In this document: positions 52,485-59,710 of the stretch, piece by piece
How the letters are laid out: each line of letters starts with the position of its first letter
Position numbering within the stretch: position 1 is the stretch's first letter
Assembly (NCBI GenBank): GCA_027311945.1
Contig: DAICXZ010000030.1
Location: forward strand, 248,001 to 312,000
DNA length: 64,000 bases
Reading direction: 5' to 3'
Source of the DNA: Erythrobacter sp.
Lineage (GTDB): Bacteria; Pseudomonadota; Alphaproteobacteria; Sphingomonadales; Sphingomonadaceae
Notes under the pieces: model-generated
Databases searched by the model: none
Seen by the model: only the letters and a program-made list of their open reading frames with translations
Told to the model about the DNA's origin: nothing
Translations under genes and position numbers: made by a program

Positions 52485-53741
52485 CTAAATTCCGGTATCT
52501 TGCTCGGTGCCGTCGCTCGTCTCGCTTTCAAGCACCGCAGCCGCAGGGCTGGTGCGCGGCAGGCCGACGAATGCCTGCTGCTCATCGGCTGGCACGGGCG
52601 AGGCAATCGCGCTGCGCCACAGGCCGAACAGCGCAGCCAGCAGCGAGACTGCACCGATCGCCGCGAACAGTCCGGCTGGTCCGAGCGCCGACATCGCGAG
52701 CGAGCCCACCAGCGGCCCTGCTACGGCCCCCGCTGAATAGACCAGCACCAGCCCGCTGCTCGCGCCGATGCGTTCGCTTTCGCTGAGGTGATCGTTCGCG
52801 TGGGCCACGCACAGCGGATAGAGCGCAAAGGCAAAACCGCCGAACAGTGCGCCCGGCACGAACACTGCGAACGGACCATTGGCAAAGACCAGCGCCCCGC
52901 AGACCGCCGCCGTCGCAAGCATCGTGCCGACGATCACACGGCGCCGGTCGAACCGGTCGGAAAGGATACCGAGCGGATATTGCAGCACCACGCCTCCTGC
53001 GATCACGCTGGAGGCAAAGGCTGCCACCAGCGCCAGCGGCAAGCCGATCCGCTGCGCAAAAACCGCGCCGAGGCCATAGAACGCGCCCATCATCACTCCC
53101 GTCGCCAGCACCCCGACGATGCCCAGCGGCGAAGCCGCGTAAAGCCGGCGCAGCGAGAACGGCGAGATTTCCTCCATCACCGGCTGCGCAATGCGCGTCA
53201 GCACCACCGGCAGCAGCGTCAGCGACAGCAGAATGGCCGAAAGCATGAAGGGCAGGGCAGGGGCATTATCCTGCAGGTTAAGCAGGAACTGCCCGAGCGC
53301 CTGCCCCAAATAAAGCGCTATCATATAGGCCGCGAGGATGGCGCTGCGGTTGTTGGGCTGGGCCACGCGGTTGAGCCAGCTTTCGAGGCACACGAACACC
53401 CCGCTCATCACGAATCCGTCTGCAAAGCGCAGCACGATCCAGATCGGCCAGTAGTCGACCAGGGCATAGGTCAGGCTGCTGGCCGAATAGATCGACACGA
53501 AGGCGGCAAAGGCGCGGATATGCCCGACCCGTGCGATCAGCGGCGTCACCCGCAACGCGCCGAACATCAGCCCGGCGAAATAGGCTGTTGCGACCAGGCC
53601 GATCACCAACGATCCTGCGCCAGCCTCCTCAAGGCGGATCGCGATCAGCGTGGCGAGAAACCCGCTGCCGGCCATCAGCATGAAGATCGCCACCAGCAGA
53701 GCGCGCACGGAAAGGAGCGAGGCAAACATGGGGCGGCCCAT
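52485..53741 (-). CDS. MFS transporter, YcaD-like
   Basis: The 418-residue membrane protein has 12 predicted helices. Pattern features include GSGFLATLIAIRLEEAG in TM1, WIVLRFADGFVMSGVFVCLESWLN (the ESWL signature of YcaD-type proteins), and ILSDRFDRRRVI in the second-half motif A. Substrates of the group are undetermined. M1 at 53741 and M5 at 53729 are both possible starts. It converges with the TBDR and is preceded by the hydrolase gene in the same orientation 48 bp away, so read-through from the cluster is possible. Confidence 0.88.
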   Translation of the reverse strand: MGRPMFASLLSVRALLVAIFMLMAGSGFLATLIAIRLEEAGAGSLVIGLVATAYFAGLMFGALRVTPLIARVGHIRAFAAFVSIYSASSLTYALVDYWPIWIVLRFADGFVMSGVFVCLESWLNRVAQPNNRSAILAAYMIALYLGQALGQFLLNLQDNAPALPFMLSAILLSLTLLPVVLTRIAQPVMEEISPFSLRRLYAASPLGIVGVLATGVMMGAFYGLGAVFAQRIGLPLALVAAFASSVIAGGVVLQYPLGILSDRFDRRRVIVGTMLATAAVCGALVFANGPFAVFVPGALFGGFAFALYPLCVAHANDHLSESERIGASSGLVLVYSAGAVAGPLVGSLAMSALGPAGLFAAIGAVSLLAALFGLWRSAIASPVPADEQQAFVGLPRTSPAAAVLESETSDGTEQDTGI

Positions 53742-53789
53742 AGGCCTGCCAGAGGTCTCAGGCTACCCTATGTCAGCTCAACGTCTCGG

Positions 53790-55463
53790 CTAGCGCGGTG
53801 TGAGCAGGTTCGGATCGATGAACTGGCGGACGATGCCAGGCCCCTGGAACCACGCGCCCACCCAGGCCCCGCCGCCGCCGTTGAACCATTCGGCCCGAAA
53901 CGCATGGCGCCCCGCTTCCATTTCGGCGCTGCCCGCCGCCATTACCACGCCGTGGTCGCCATCGTTATCGACCACGGTTCTCCCGTCGATGTAGAGTTTG
54001 CTGCCGTCGTCGGAGGCGAGATAGAAGTCGTACTTGCCGGTGGTGGGGATATCGATGAAGCCATCGAAGGTGACCGCCACCGATTGATCGCGCGGCAGGT
54101 CCAGCCCGGCGAGCGAGACCTCGTGGGTCACGCCGCTCACCGCCGGTTCGAGCCCATCGAAATTCGGCAGGCGGACGGGCTGTTCGGGCAGCAGATAGGC
54201 TTTCCAGCTGAGGCCGCGCGGCTCGGCCGAAGGCTCCAGCACGCGGAAATAGGCGGTGGTGGGCGCGCTCGCCTGCGCGCCGTCGACGAACAGCGCGGTG
54301 CGCACCACGGTGGTTTGTTCGATCGTCACCGGCCCTTGATAGAGCGGCGAAGTGGCGGCGGGGTTCGAGCCGTCGAGCGTGAAGCGCACTTCTCCAATCG
54401 GATTGGGGTTGGCGATGGTCAGCTCGGCCGGGCCATCGGTGAACAGGCCGCCCGCCGGATCGTTGCCTTGGGCCAGCGGCGAAATGACCGGCGCGGCATA
54501 GGCGCTGCTCAGGTGGTAGGTCTGCGCGGGCATCTCCTCGCTTGCCAGCACGGGGCGCACCGGGCGGCCGATCCAGGCATAGGGAATATCAAGGCCGAGC
54601 AGGAAGGCGGCGGTGGCGGGCGTATCGTAAGTATTTACCGGCAGCGTCAGGGTGCGGCCCTCGGCGACGCCTGCGCCCGCAGCGATCCACGGAATTTCCA
54701 GCTCGGCCAGTGAATCGCCGCCATGCCCCTTGCCGACGCCGCCATGGTCGGCGGTCACGATGATCACTGTCTCATCGGCAATCCCCGCATCAATCACCGC
54801 CTGCCGGATCATGCCGATTTCGGCATCGGCGCTTGCCACCGAGGCATAGTATTCGGGGGTGCCATGACCGTAGGTGTGCCCCTCGTGGTCGGGCTGGTCG
54901 AGGTGCATCATCAGGAAGTTGGGGCGCTTGGCCTTGATATAGTCGACCGCCTGCGCGGTGGTCTCGGCATGGCCCGGACGGTTCGCATCGAAGTCGACGA
55001 AGCGGTGATCGTAGAGATTGCCGAAGCCGTCCCAATCGTAGATCGAGCCAACTTCCCATTCGGGGTGCTGCTCGGTCAGGAGCTGGAAGATCGAGGGATA
55101 GAAGTTGCCCGATCCGGTGACCATGGCGGGGAAGTTGAACTCGCCCACGCGCCAGTCGTTGCTGGTGACGCCGTGCTGCTCCGGCCCCGCGCCGGTGAGG
55201 ATCGAGGCCCAGTTGGCTGAGCTGGAGGTGGGCAGCACGCCGCGCGCGTTCATGGTCGAGGTGCCCTTGGCCATCATCTCGTCGATCACCGGGGTATCGG
55301 CATGGCGGATACCGTCCGGGCTCATCGCATCGACCCCGATCACGATCACATGACGCACGACCGGCGCATCGTCACGATCCTGCGCCAAGGCCGTTCCGAC
55401 GAGGCCGAGGTTGGCGGCGGCGCCAAGGAGCGTGGCAATGAGGGCGGTGCGCGGGGAGGGCAT
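53790..55463 (-). CDS. Secreted alkaline-phosphatase-superfamily hydrolase with chitobiase-C and PA14-like modules
   Basis: The 557-residue protein has a signal peptide (GTALAQD, about residue 28). A nucleotide pyrophosphatase/alkaline-phosphatase catalytic domain spans about 36-310: VIGVDAMSPDG (metal Asp), LPTSSSANWASILTG (nucleophile Ser), LDQPDHEGH and TADHGGVGKGHGG (metal Asp/His). A CHB_HEX_C-like stretch follows (about 340-410, FTLDGSNPAATSPLYQGPV), then a PA14-like domain (about 440-555, DLYLASDDGSKLYIDG-like). The superfamily includes phosphodiesterases and the phosphonoacetate hydrolase PhnA. An operator shared with the GntR/phnZ and TBDR genes implies a role in phosphonate or phosphoester release outside the cytoplasm. 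Confidence 0.88.
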   Translation of the reverse strand: MPSPRTALIATLLGAAANLGLVGTALAQDRDDAPVVRHVIVIGVDAMSPDGIRHADTPVIDEMMAKGTSTMNARGVLPTSSSANWASILTGAGPEQHGVTSNDWRVGEFNFPAMVTGSGNFYPSIFQLLTEQHPEWEVGSIYDWDGFGNLYDHRFVDFDANRPGHAETTAQAVDYIKAKRPNFLMMHLDQPDHEGHTYGHGTPEYYASVASADAEIGMIRQAVIDAGIADETVIIVTADHGGVGKGHGGDSLAELEIPWIAAGAGVAEGRTLTLPVNTYDTPATAAFLLGLDIPYAWIGRPVRPVLASEEMPAQTYHLSSAYAAPVISPLAQGNDPAGGLFTDGPAELTIANPNPIGEVRFTLDGSNPAATSPLYQGPVTIEQTTVVRTALFVDGAQASAPTTAYFRVLEPSAEPRGLSWKAYLLPEQPVRLPNFDGLEPAVSGVTHEVSLAGLDLPRDQSVAVTFDGFIDIPTTGKYDFYLASDDGSKLYIDGRTVVDNDGDHGVVMAAGSAEMEAGRHAFRAEWFNGGGGAWVGAWFQGPGIVRQFIDPNLLTPR

Positions 55464-55485
55464 GGGAGAAGTCCTATGTTGGAAA

Positions 55486-55499
55486 TTGGTCTAGACCAA
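55486..55499. promoter_or_regulatory. GntR-type operator upstream of the hydrolase
   Basis: TTGGTCTAGACCAA is a perfect 14-bp palindrome, 22 bp before the start codon. It matches the TGGTCTAGACCA core typical of HutC-subfamily GntR regulators and the copy at 63585-63598. Confidence 0.75.
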
Positions 55500-55537
55500 A
55501 TAGCCGCGCATTCTTACAATTCGGCGACGATGCGGTG

Positions 55538-56473
55538 CTATTGTTCCGCCACGAGGTGGTGCAGCACGCGCTTTTGCAGCACGAGCATGGCGTCAGCGCC
55601 GTTGGTGCGCATCACCAGCCCTTCGGCAAGCGGGGCGGCGGCCTGTTCGCAGGTCCTCGCCATCCCGGTAAAGGCAGGGCGCGCGCGCGGATTGTCGCCG
55701 TGCATGGCGCAGAGCTGCCGCCAGTCGCGCACGAAGTCGCGCAGGTGGCGGGTCAGAGCGGCGACCTGCGGTTCGGCTTCGGCGGAGGCGGGGGCCAGTT
55801 CCGCGATCCAGTCCTCGACAAGCCATTGCACCTCGGCAGGCGGCATGATCGCTGGGCGCAGGCTCGTCTCAGTCAAAAGCTTGGGGCTGGCCTCGGGGCG
55901 GAAGGGCAGAGTGCGCCATTGGCCGCGCGGCGGTGGCGGGGCGCAGGCGAAGTTCCAGAAGGCTGAGGTGCCGGTGGTATCGGCGACGAGGTGGATACGT
56001 TCGGTAGGCGAGGGGTTCTCGACATGGTGGCGGCGCCAGTTGTCGAAGATCCATGCTTCGCCCGCGGCCATGTGGACGCTCTCGCCGTCGCAGTGGAAGC
56101 GCACTTCCTCGCGGGTGACGACGGGCACATGCATGCGCACGCGGGTATGCCAGTGGTAGTTGATGTCGGCGTGTTCGGGCACCTCTGCACCGGGGGCGAG
56201 GCGCATCAGCCGCGACCGGCTCCACACCACGCCGAAGCTCGCCAGCACCTGCCGCGCATAGGGCATCTGCGCCAGCCAGCGGGTGGGGAGCATCTGGCCG
56301 TAGACACCGTCGTTCTCCTCGCCGTGGGCGGTGATCAGGCGGGCGGCGGAATTGCCGGCCACGCGGTCGGGGTGGGGTGCCCATGCTTGCGGAGGGAGCG
56401 CGGCGACTTCCTCCTGCAAACGCGCCGCATCGAACAGGATCGGCAACTGGTAGAAGGGCTGCTCAAGCCGCAT
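55538..56473 (-). CDS. Aspartyl/asparaginyl beta-hydroxylase-like dioxygenase with C-terminal extension
   Basis: The product is 311 residues from the ATG at 56473. A double-stranded beta-helix of the Asp/Asn hydroxylase type is suggested by His101-x-Asp103 (PEHADINYHWH), His149/150 (RRHHVENPS) and an Arg in ERIHLVADT, the Fe(II)/2-oxoglutarate pattern. About 110 extra residues form a helical C-terminal part. The start overlaps the end of the TPR-sulfotransferase gene by 11 bp. This homologue of a protein-modifying enzyme has no visible peptide substrate nearby. The frame opens further upstream but homology begins at MRLEQPFYQ. Confidence 0.88.
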   Translation of the reverse strand: MRLEQPFYQLPILFDAARLQEEVAALPPQAWAPHPDRVAGNSAARLITAHGEENDGVYGQMLPTRWLAQMPYARQVLASFGVVWSRSRLMRLAPGAEVPEHADINYHWHTRVRMHVPVVTREEVRFHCDGESVHMAAGEAWIFDNWRRHHVENPSPTERIHLVADTTGTSAFWNFACAPPPPRGQWRTLPFRPEASPKLLTETSLRPAIMPPAEVQWLVEDWIAELAPASAEAEPQVAALTRHLRDFVRDWRQLCAMHGDNPRARPAFTGMARTCEQAAAPLAEGLVMRTNGADAMLVLQKRVLHHLVAEQ

Positions 56474-58385
56474 TGCGCAAGTCTCGGTGGCGGGTGAGCG
56501 CATCGCCGAGCGCGGCGCGCAAGGGGCCGAGATGGGGCGCATAGTCGTCCACCCGCTCGATTCCCGCCCGGTTGATCGGCTGGCGGACCTGCTCGGCCGA
56601 CGGGGTGCGCACGCTGCGCTCGGTGCGGTGAAAGGCGAGGCAGGCCGGATCGAAGGGCAGGTCGCAATGGGTAAGCAGGCGGCGGACTTCGCCTTCGAGG
56701 TCAGCCACGAGATCCTCGTAATGAACGCGCAGCACGCGGCCCGGCAGCGCCTCGTCCCAGTGCTCCATCATGGCGAGATAGGCGCGGATATGGCCCGCGA
56801 TATGGTCGACGCCATAGGTGAACTCCTGATTGGAGGTGCCGAACAGCTGGCGCAGGTTGGCAAGCGCACAGGAGAGCGGCTCACGCCTTATGTCGATGAT
56901 CGTGGCACGAGGAAGGAGCGTGTGGATCAGGCCCAGGTGCCAGAAATTTTTGGGCATCTTATCGATGAAGAACGGGCGGCCCAGCCGGCGATGGACGCGG
57001 GTTTCGGCCATGTAGCCTTCGCCCAGCTGCGCGGCCTGCGCCCGGCTGAGCGCGGCCAGCGCCTCGGGCGTGCGGGGGAGGCCGCAGGCGGGGTCTTTTC
57101 CGCATAGCTCGGCGGCGATGCGGCCCATGGTGGTCAGTTCATGAGTGCCTTCCACCGCGTGATGCGAGGCGAGGATCTGTTCGACGAGCGTCGAGCCCGA
57201 GCGCGGCAGGCCGACCACGAAGATCGGCGCGCGGTCGCTGTGGCCCCAGCCTTTGCGCCCGGCGAACAGGGCAGGGCCTTGCGCTGCGGCGATGGCGGCG
57301 GCGCGTTCCTGCGCGGTGCGGGGGCAATAGGTGCTGGCCCCGCGGCGCAGGTCGTTACCGCGCTGGAAGTGGTGCCAGGCGCGGGCGAAATCGCGCACGT
57401 CCTCGGCGGCCTTGGCGAGTGCGAAGTCGAGGTAGACGCGGTCCATGTCGGTGGTGTCTTGCGCGCTGTATAGCTGTTCCATCTGCGCGATATCGGCGGG
57501 CGAATAGCGGACTGTCTTGAGGTTGGCGAGGCTGAACCAGGCGACCGCATAGCCGGGCCTTGCCGCCAGCGCGGCGCGGTAGGCTGCCACGGCTTCCTCG
57601 GTTCGTCCCACCGTCTTCAGCGCATTGCCGCGAAACAGGTGCAGTTCGGCGGCCTCCAGCCCCTCGGCGGGGATATCGGCGATCAGTTCGGCATAGAGGT
57701 CGATCACTGCCTCGTGGTCGCCGAGAGCGACCGAGGCGGCGGCATATTGCTTGCGCCAGTTGCGGTTTTCCGGCTGGTGCCGCAGCAGGAATTCGGCGTG
57801 GAGGCGCGCTTCGGCCGGCTCCTGCTGCCGCAGCAACAGCACGGAAAGATCGAACCGCGCTGCGAGGAAAGTGCCATCGCGCGAAATCAGTGCGCGCAGG
57901 ATGCGCTCGGCCTCGGCGTCGTCTTGCCCACTTTCCATAAGTACACGCGCGAGCAGGTGAGCGGCACCGAGATTGCCTTCGTCGCGGGCGAGGTAGTCGC
58001 GAAGGATCGCGGCGGCGCGCGCGTGGTCGCCATCGGTGTGGAGCGCATTGGCCATGACCACCTCGCGCGGCAACTGCGCCAGCTTTTCGGCGCGCTGGCG
58101 AGCCTCGGCGGCCCCGCGCTGATCGCCGGTGCGATGGAGCAATTGCGCCAGCATGTCCCAGCAGGCGGGCAGGGCAGCGTTAAGCCGCAAGGCCTCGTTC
58201 AACGCGGCGATGGCGCCCTGCCCGTCGCCGAGGTGAAGGAGGCAATGGGCGCGCTCCTGATAGAGGCGGCTGAATTGCGGGTGCGCAGAAGCCTGTTGGT
58301 CGAGCAGGCGCAGCGCCTCGGCGAAGCGACCCTCCTTGCGCAGGCCCATCGCCGTGCGCAGAATGTCCTCGCGAGCGGCGCTCAT
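56463..58385 (-). CDS. TPR-repeat sulfotransferase
   Basis: The 640-residue protein has an N-terminal half with repeated TPR helices (about 1-340; GRFAEALRLLDQQASAHPQFSRLYQERAHCLL is unit 1). The sulfotransferase domain has the 5'-phosphosulfate-binding loop FVVGLPRSGSTLVEQIL (about 386-402) and a 3'-phosphate motif REPLSCALANLRQLF. It transfers sulfate from PAPS. Such TPR fusions often act on proteins or large glycans, the TPR part gripping the acceptor. The gene overlaps the upstream oxygenase by ATGA and is overlapped by the downstream one, so all are made together. Confidence 0.92.
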   Translation of the reverse strand: MSAAREDILRTAMGLRKEGRFAEALRLLDQQASAHPQFSRLYQERAHCLLHLGDGQGAIAALNEALRLNAALPACWDMLAQLLHRTGDQRGAAEARQRAEKLAQLPREVVMANALHTDGDHARAAAILRDYLARDEGNLGAAHLLARVLMESGQDDAEAERILRALISRDGTFLAARFDLSVLLLRQQEPAEARLHAEFLLRHQPENRNWRKQYAAASVALGDHEAVIDLYAELIADIPAEGLEAAELHLFRGNALKTVGRTEEAVAAYRAALAARPGYAVAWFSLANLKTVRYSPADIAQMEQLYSAQDTTDMDRVYLDFALAKAAEDVRDFARAWHHFQRGNDLRRGASTYCPRTAQERAAAIAAAQGPALFAGRKGWGHSDRAPIFVVGLPRSGSTLVEQILASHHAVEGTHELTTMGRIAAELCGKDPACGLPRTPEALAALSRAQAAQLGEGYMAETRVHRRLGRPFFIDKMPKNFWHLGLIHTLLPRATIIDIRREPLSCALANLRQLFGTSNQEFTYGVDHIAGHIRAYLAMMEHWDEALPGRVLRVHYEDLVADLEGEVRRLLTHCDLPFDPACLAFHRTERSVRTPSAEQVRQPINRAGIERVDDYAPHLGPLRAALGDALTRHRDLRNAA

Positions 58386-58999
58386 CGGCTGGCCCCGCTA
58401 GTGAGGAAGGGGGCGAGCCAGTCCGGCTCGGGCTGGTCGGCGTCGAAATATTCGAAGATCAGGTGAACCCGCTCGCTCGTGCCCTCGTTGCGGACCCAGT
58501 GCGGGGCGAGGTTGTTCACCTCCACCGCCTCTCCGACCGCGAAGTGATGCTCCGCCCCACCGAAATGCGACACCACCTGTGGGTTGGTGATGAGCGGAAC
58601 GTGGATCTTGTGCGGCCACTTGGCGGCCACCAGCGCATCGACATGTGGCTTGATCACGCCGCCCGCAGGCATCCGCGCCAGCATCACGCGTGGGAACACC
58701 CCGCGCGCATAGCCATAGGGCGCCACCGCCGCCTCCAGCACCGGCTCGAGCAAGCCGCGCCAGTAAGCCCATGCGGGCCGATCGTGCGAGAAACGCCAGT
58801 CGCGCCCGGAATCGACGAAGCGGAACACGATGTGCTGCGTCGCATCGAGCGCTTCGAACCGGTTGGGCTTGGCCGCGTTTTCCGCCACCCAAGCCGCCTC
58901 GGGCACCTGCCGCACGGCGGCCACCAGCCGTTCCACATCGACCGAGCCGAGCAAGCGCACGCCGGTAGTCTTGCGCGGATTGGGGGCGGGCAAGTTCAT
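58382..58999 (-). CDS. Aspartyl/asparaginyl beta-hydroxylase-like dioxygenase
   Basis: The 205-residue protein has His119-x-Asp121 (KPHVDALVAAKWP), distal His167 (LAPHWVRNEG) and an Arg in SERVHLIFEYFD, giving the full Fe(II)/2-oxoglutarate set. It is the minimal single-domain type of this hydroxylase family. It begins four bases inside the upstream sulfotransferase gene (ATGA) and overlaps the next by ATGA. The family is known to hydroxylate Asp/Asn or related substrates; this one's acceptor is unknown. Confidence 0.9.
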   Translation of the reverse strand: MNLPAPNPRKTTGVRLLGSVDVERLVAAVRQVPEAAWVAENAAKPNRFEALDATQHIVFRFVDSGRDWRFSHDRPAWAYWRGLLEPVLEAAVAPYGYARGVFPRVMLARMPAGGVIKPHVDALVAAKWPHKIHVPLITNPQVVSHFGGAEHHFAVGEAVEVNNLAPHWVRNEGTSERVHLIFEYFDADQPEPDWLAPFLTSGASR

Positions 59000-59634
59000 C
59001 GCGAACCGTCGAAAGTGTAACCGAACAGCGCGAGGTCGGCGGCATAGCGCCGCGCCACGGCATCGGCGAGACGCTGGTCGTAATAACGGCGATAGTCGCC
59101 ATGGCGGCTCGTATTCACTCGTTCGAGCGCCTGCGAGGCGATGCCGATCCGCGCGCAGATTGCATCGTAAGAGGCTTGCATGTCCTCCACCCGGCCCACC
59201 TCGTCGGCGAGCAGGCTGTGGCCGTCGTCGTCCACCAAAAGGCTCGCCTGCGGGCGGAAAAGGATGTGGTCGGGGTTCGGATGCTCGAAAGCGAAGCGGT
59301 ACAGCGCCTCGCGCGGGCTTCGCTGAAAAAGGTCGGTCTGGCGCAACATGAACGCGCAGTAGGAGACAAATCGGTCAAACGGATTGCGCACGAAGGCGAA
59401 TTTCACATAGCCTGCAAACGCCTCTTCGCCGAGGAACGGGCGAACCTGCCGCAAGGCGAAATGGCCATGGCCCACCTCTGCCAGCTCGGGCCAGGGAAAC
59501 TTGCGCTGCACGAACAGGCCGACCTGTTCGCAGTCCTCCTCGCCCATATGTTCGCGCAGCGCCCGGCGCACCGCATGGGTGCCGGTTTTCGGCACGGCGG
59601 CGAAAATGAAGCGGTGGCGGTGCGAAATAATCAT
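58996..59634 (-). CDS. Sulfotransferase family 2 (heparan/chondroitin-sulfotransferase-like fold)
   Basis: The 212-residue protein has the 5'-phosphosulfate loop AAVPKTGTHAVRRAL (about 12-26) and the 3'-phosphate segment KFAFVRNPFDRFVSYCAF, typical of Sulfotransfer_2. There is no signal peptide or membrane helix, so it should be cytoplasmic. Members sulfate sugars, lipids or peptides. It starts 77 bp after the TBDR stop and overlaps the next gene by ATGA, starting the four-gene modification block. Confidence 0.9.
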   Translation of the reverse strand: MIISHRHRFIFAAVPKTGTHAVRRALREHMGEEDCEQVGLFVQRKFPWPELAEVGHGHFALRQVRPFLGEEAFAGYVKFAFVRNPFDRFVSYCAFMLRQTDLFQRSPREALYRFAFEHPNPDHILFRPQASLLVDDDGHSLLADEVGRVEDMQASYDAICARIGIASQALERVNTSRHGDYRRYYDQRLADAVARRYAADLALFGYTFDGSR

Positions 59635-59656
59635 CGGTGGCAGTCAAACGAGGTGA

Positions 59657-59688
59657 GCGCGGCCTCGCCGCAGATGGCAAGGCCGCGC
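59657..59688. terminator. Stem-loop between TBDR and modification genes (minus strand)
   Basis: GCGCGGCCT (59657-59665) and AGGCCGCGC (59680-59688) pair exactly with a 14-nt loop, 23 bp after the TBDR stop. No T-run follows, so partial read-through is expected and the downstream genes would be expressed at a lower level than the receptor. Confidence 0.55.
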
Positions 59689-59710
59689 CCGATCACTCAT
59701 CCAGTCGCGA

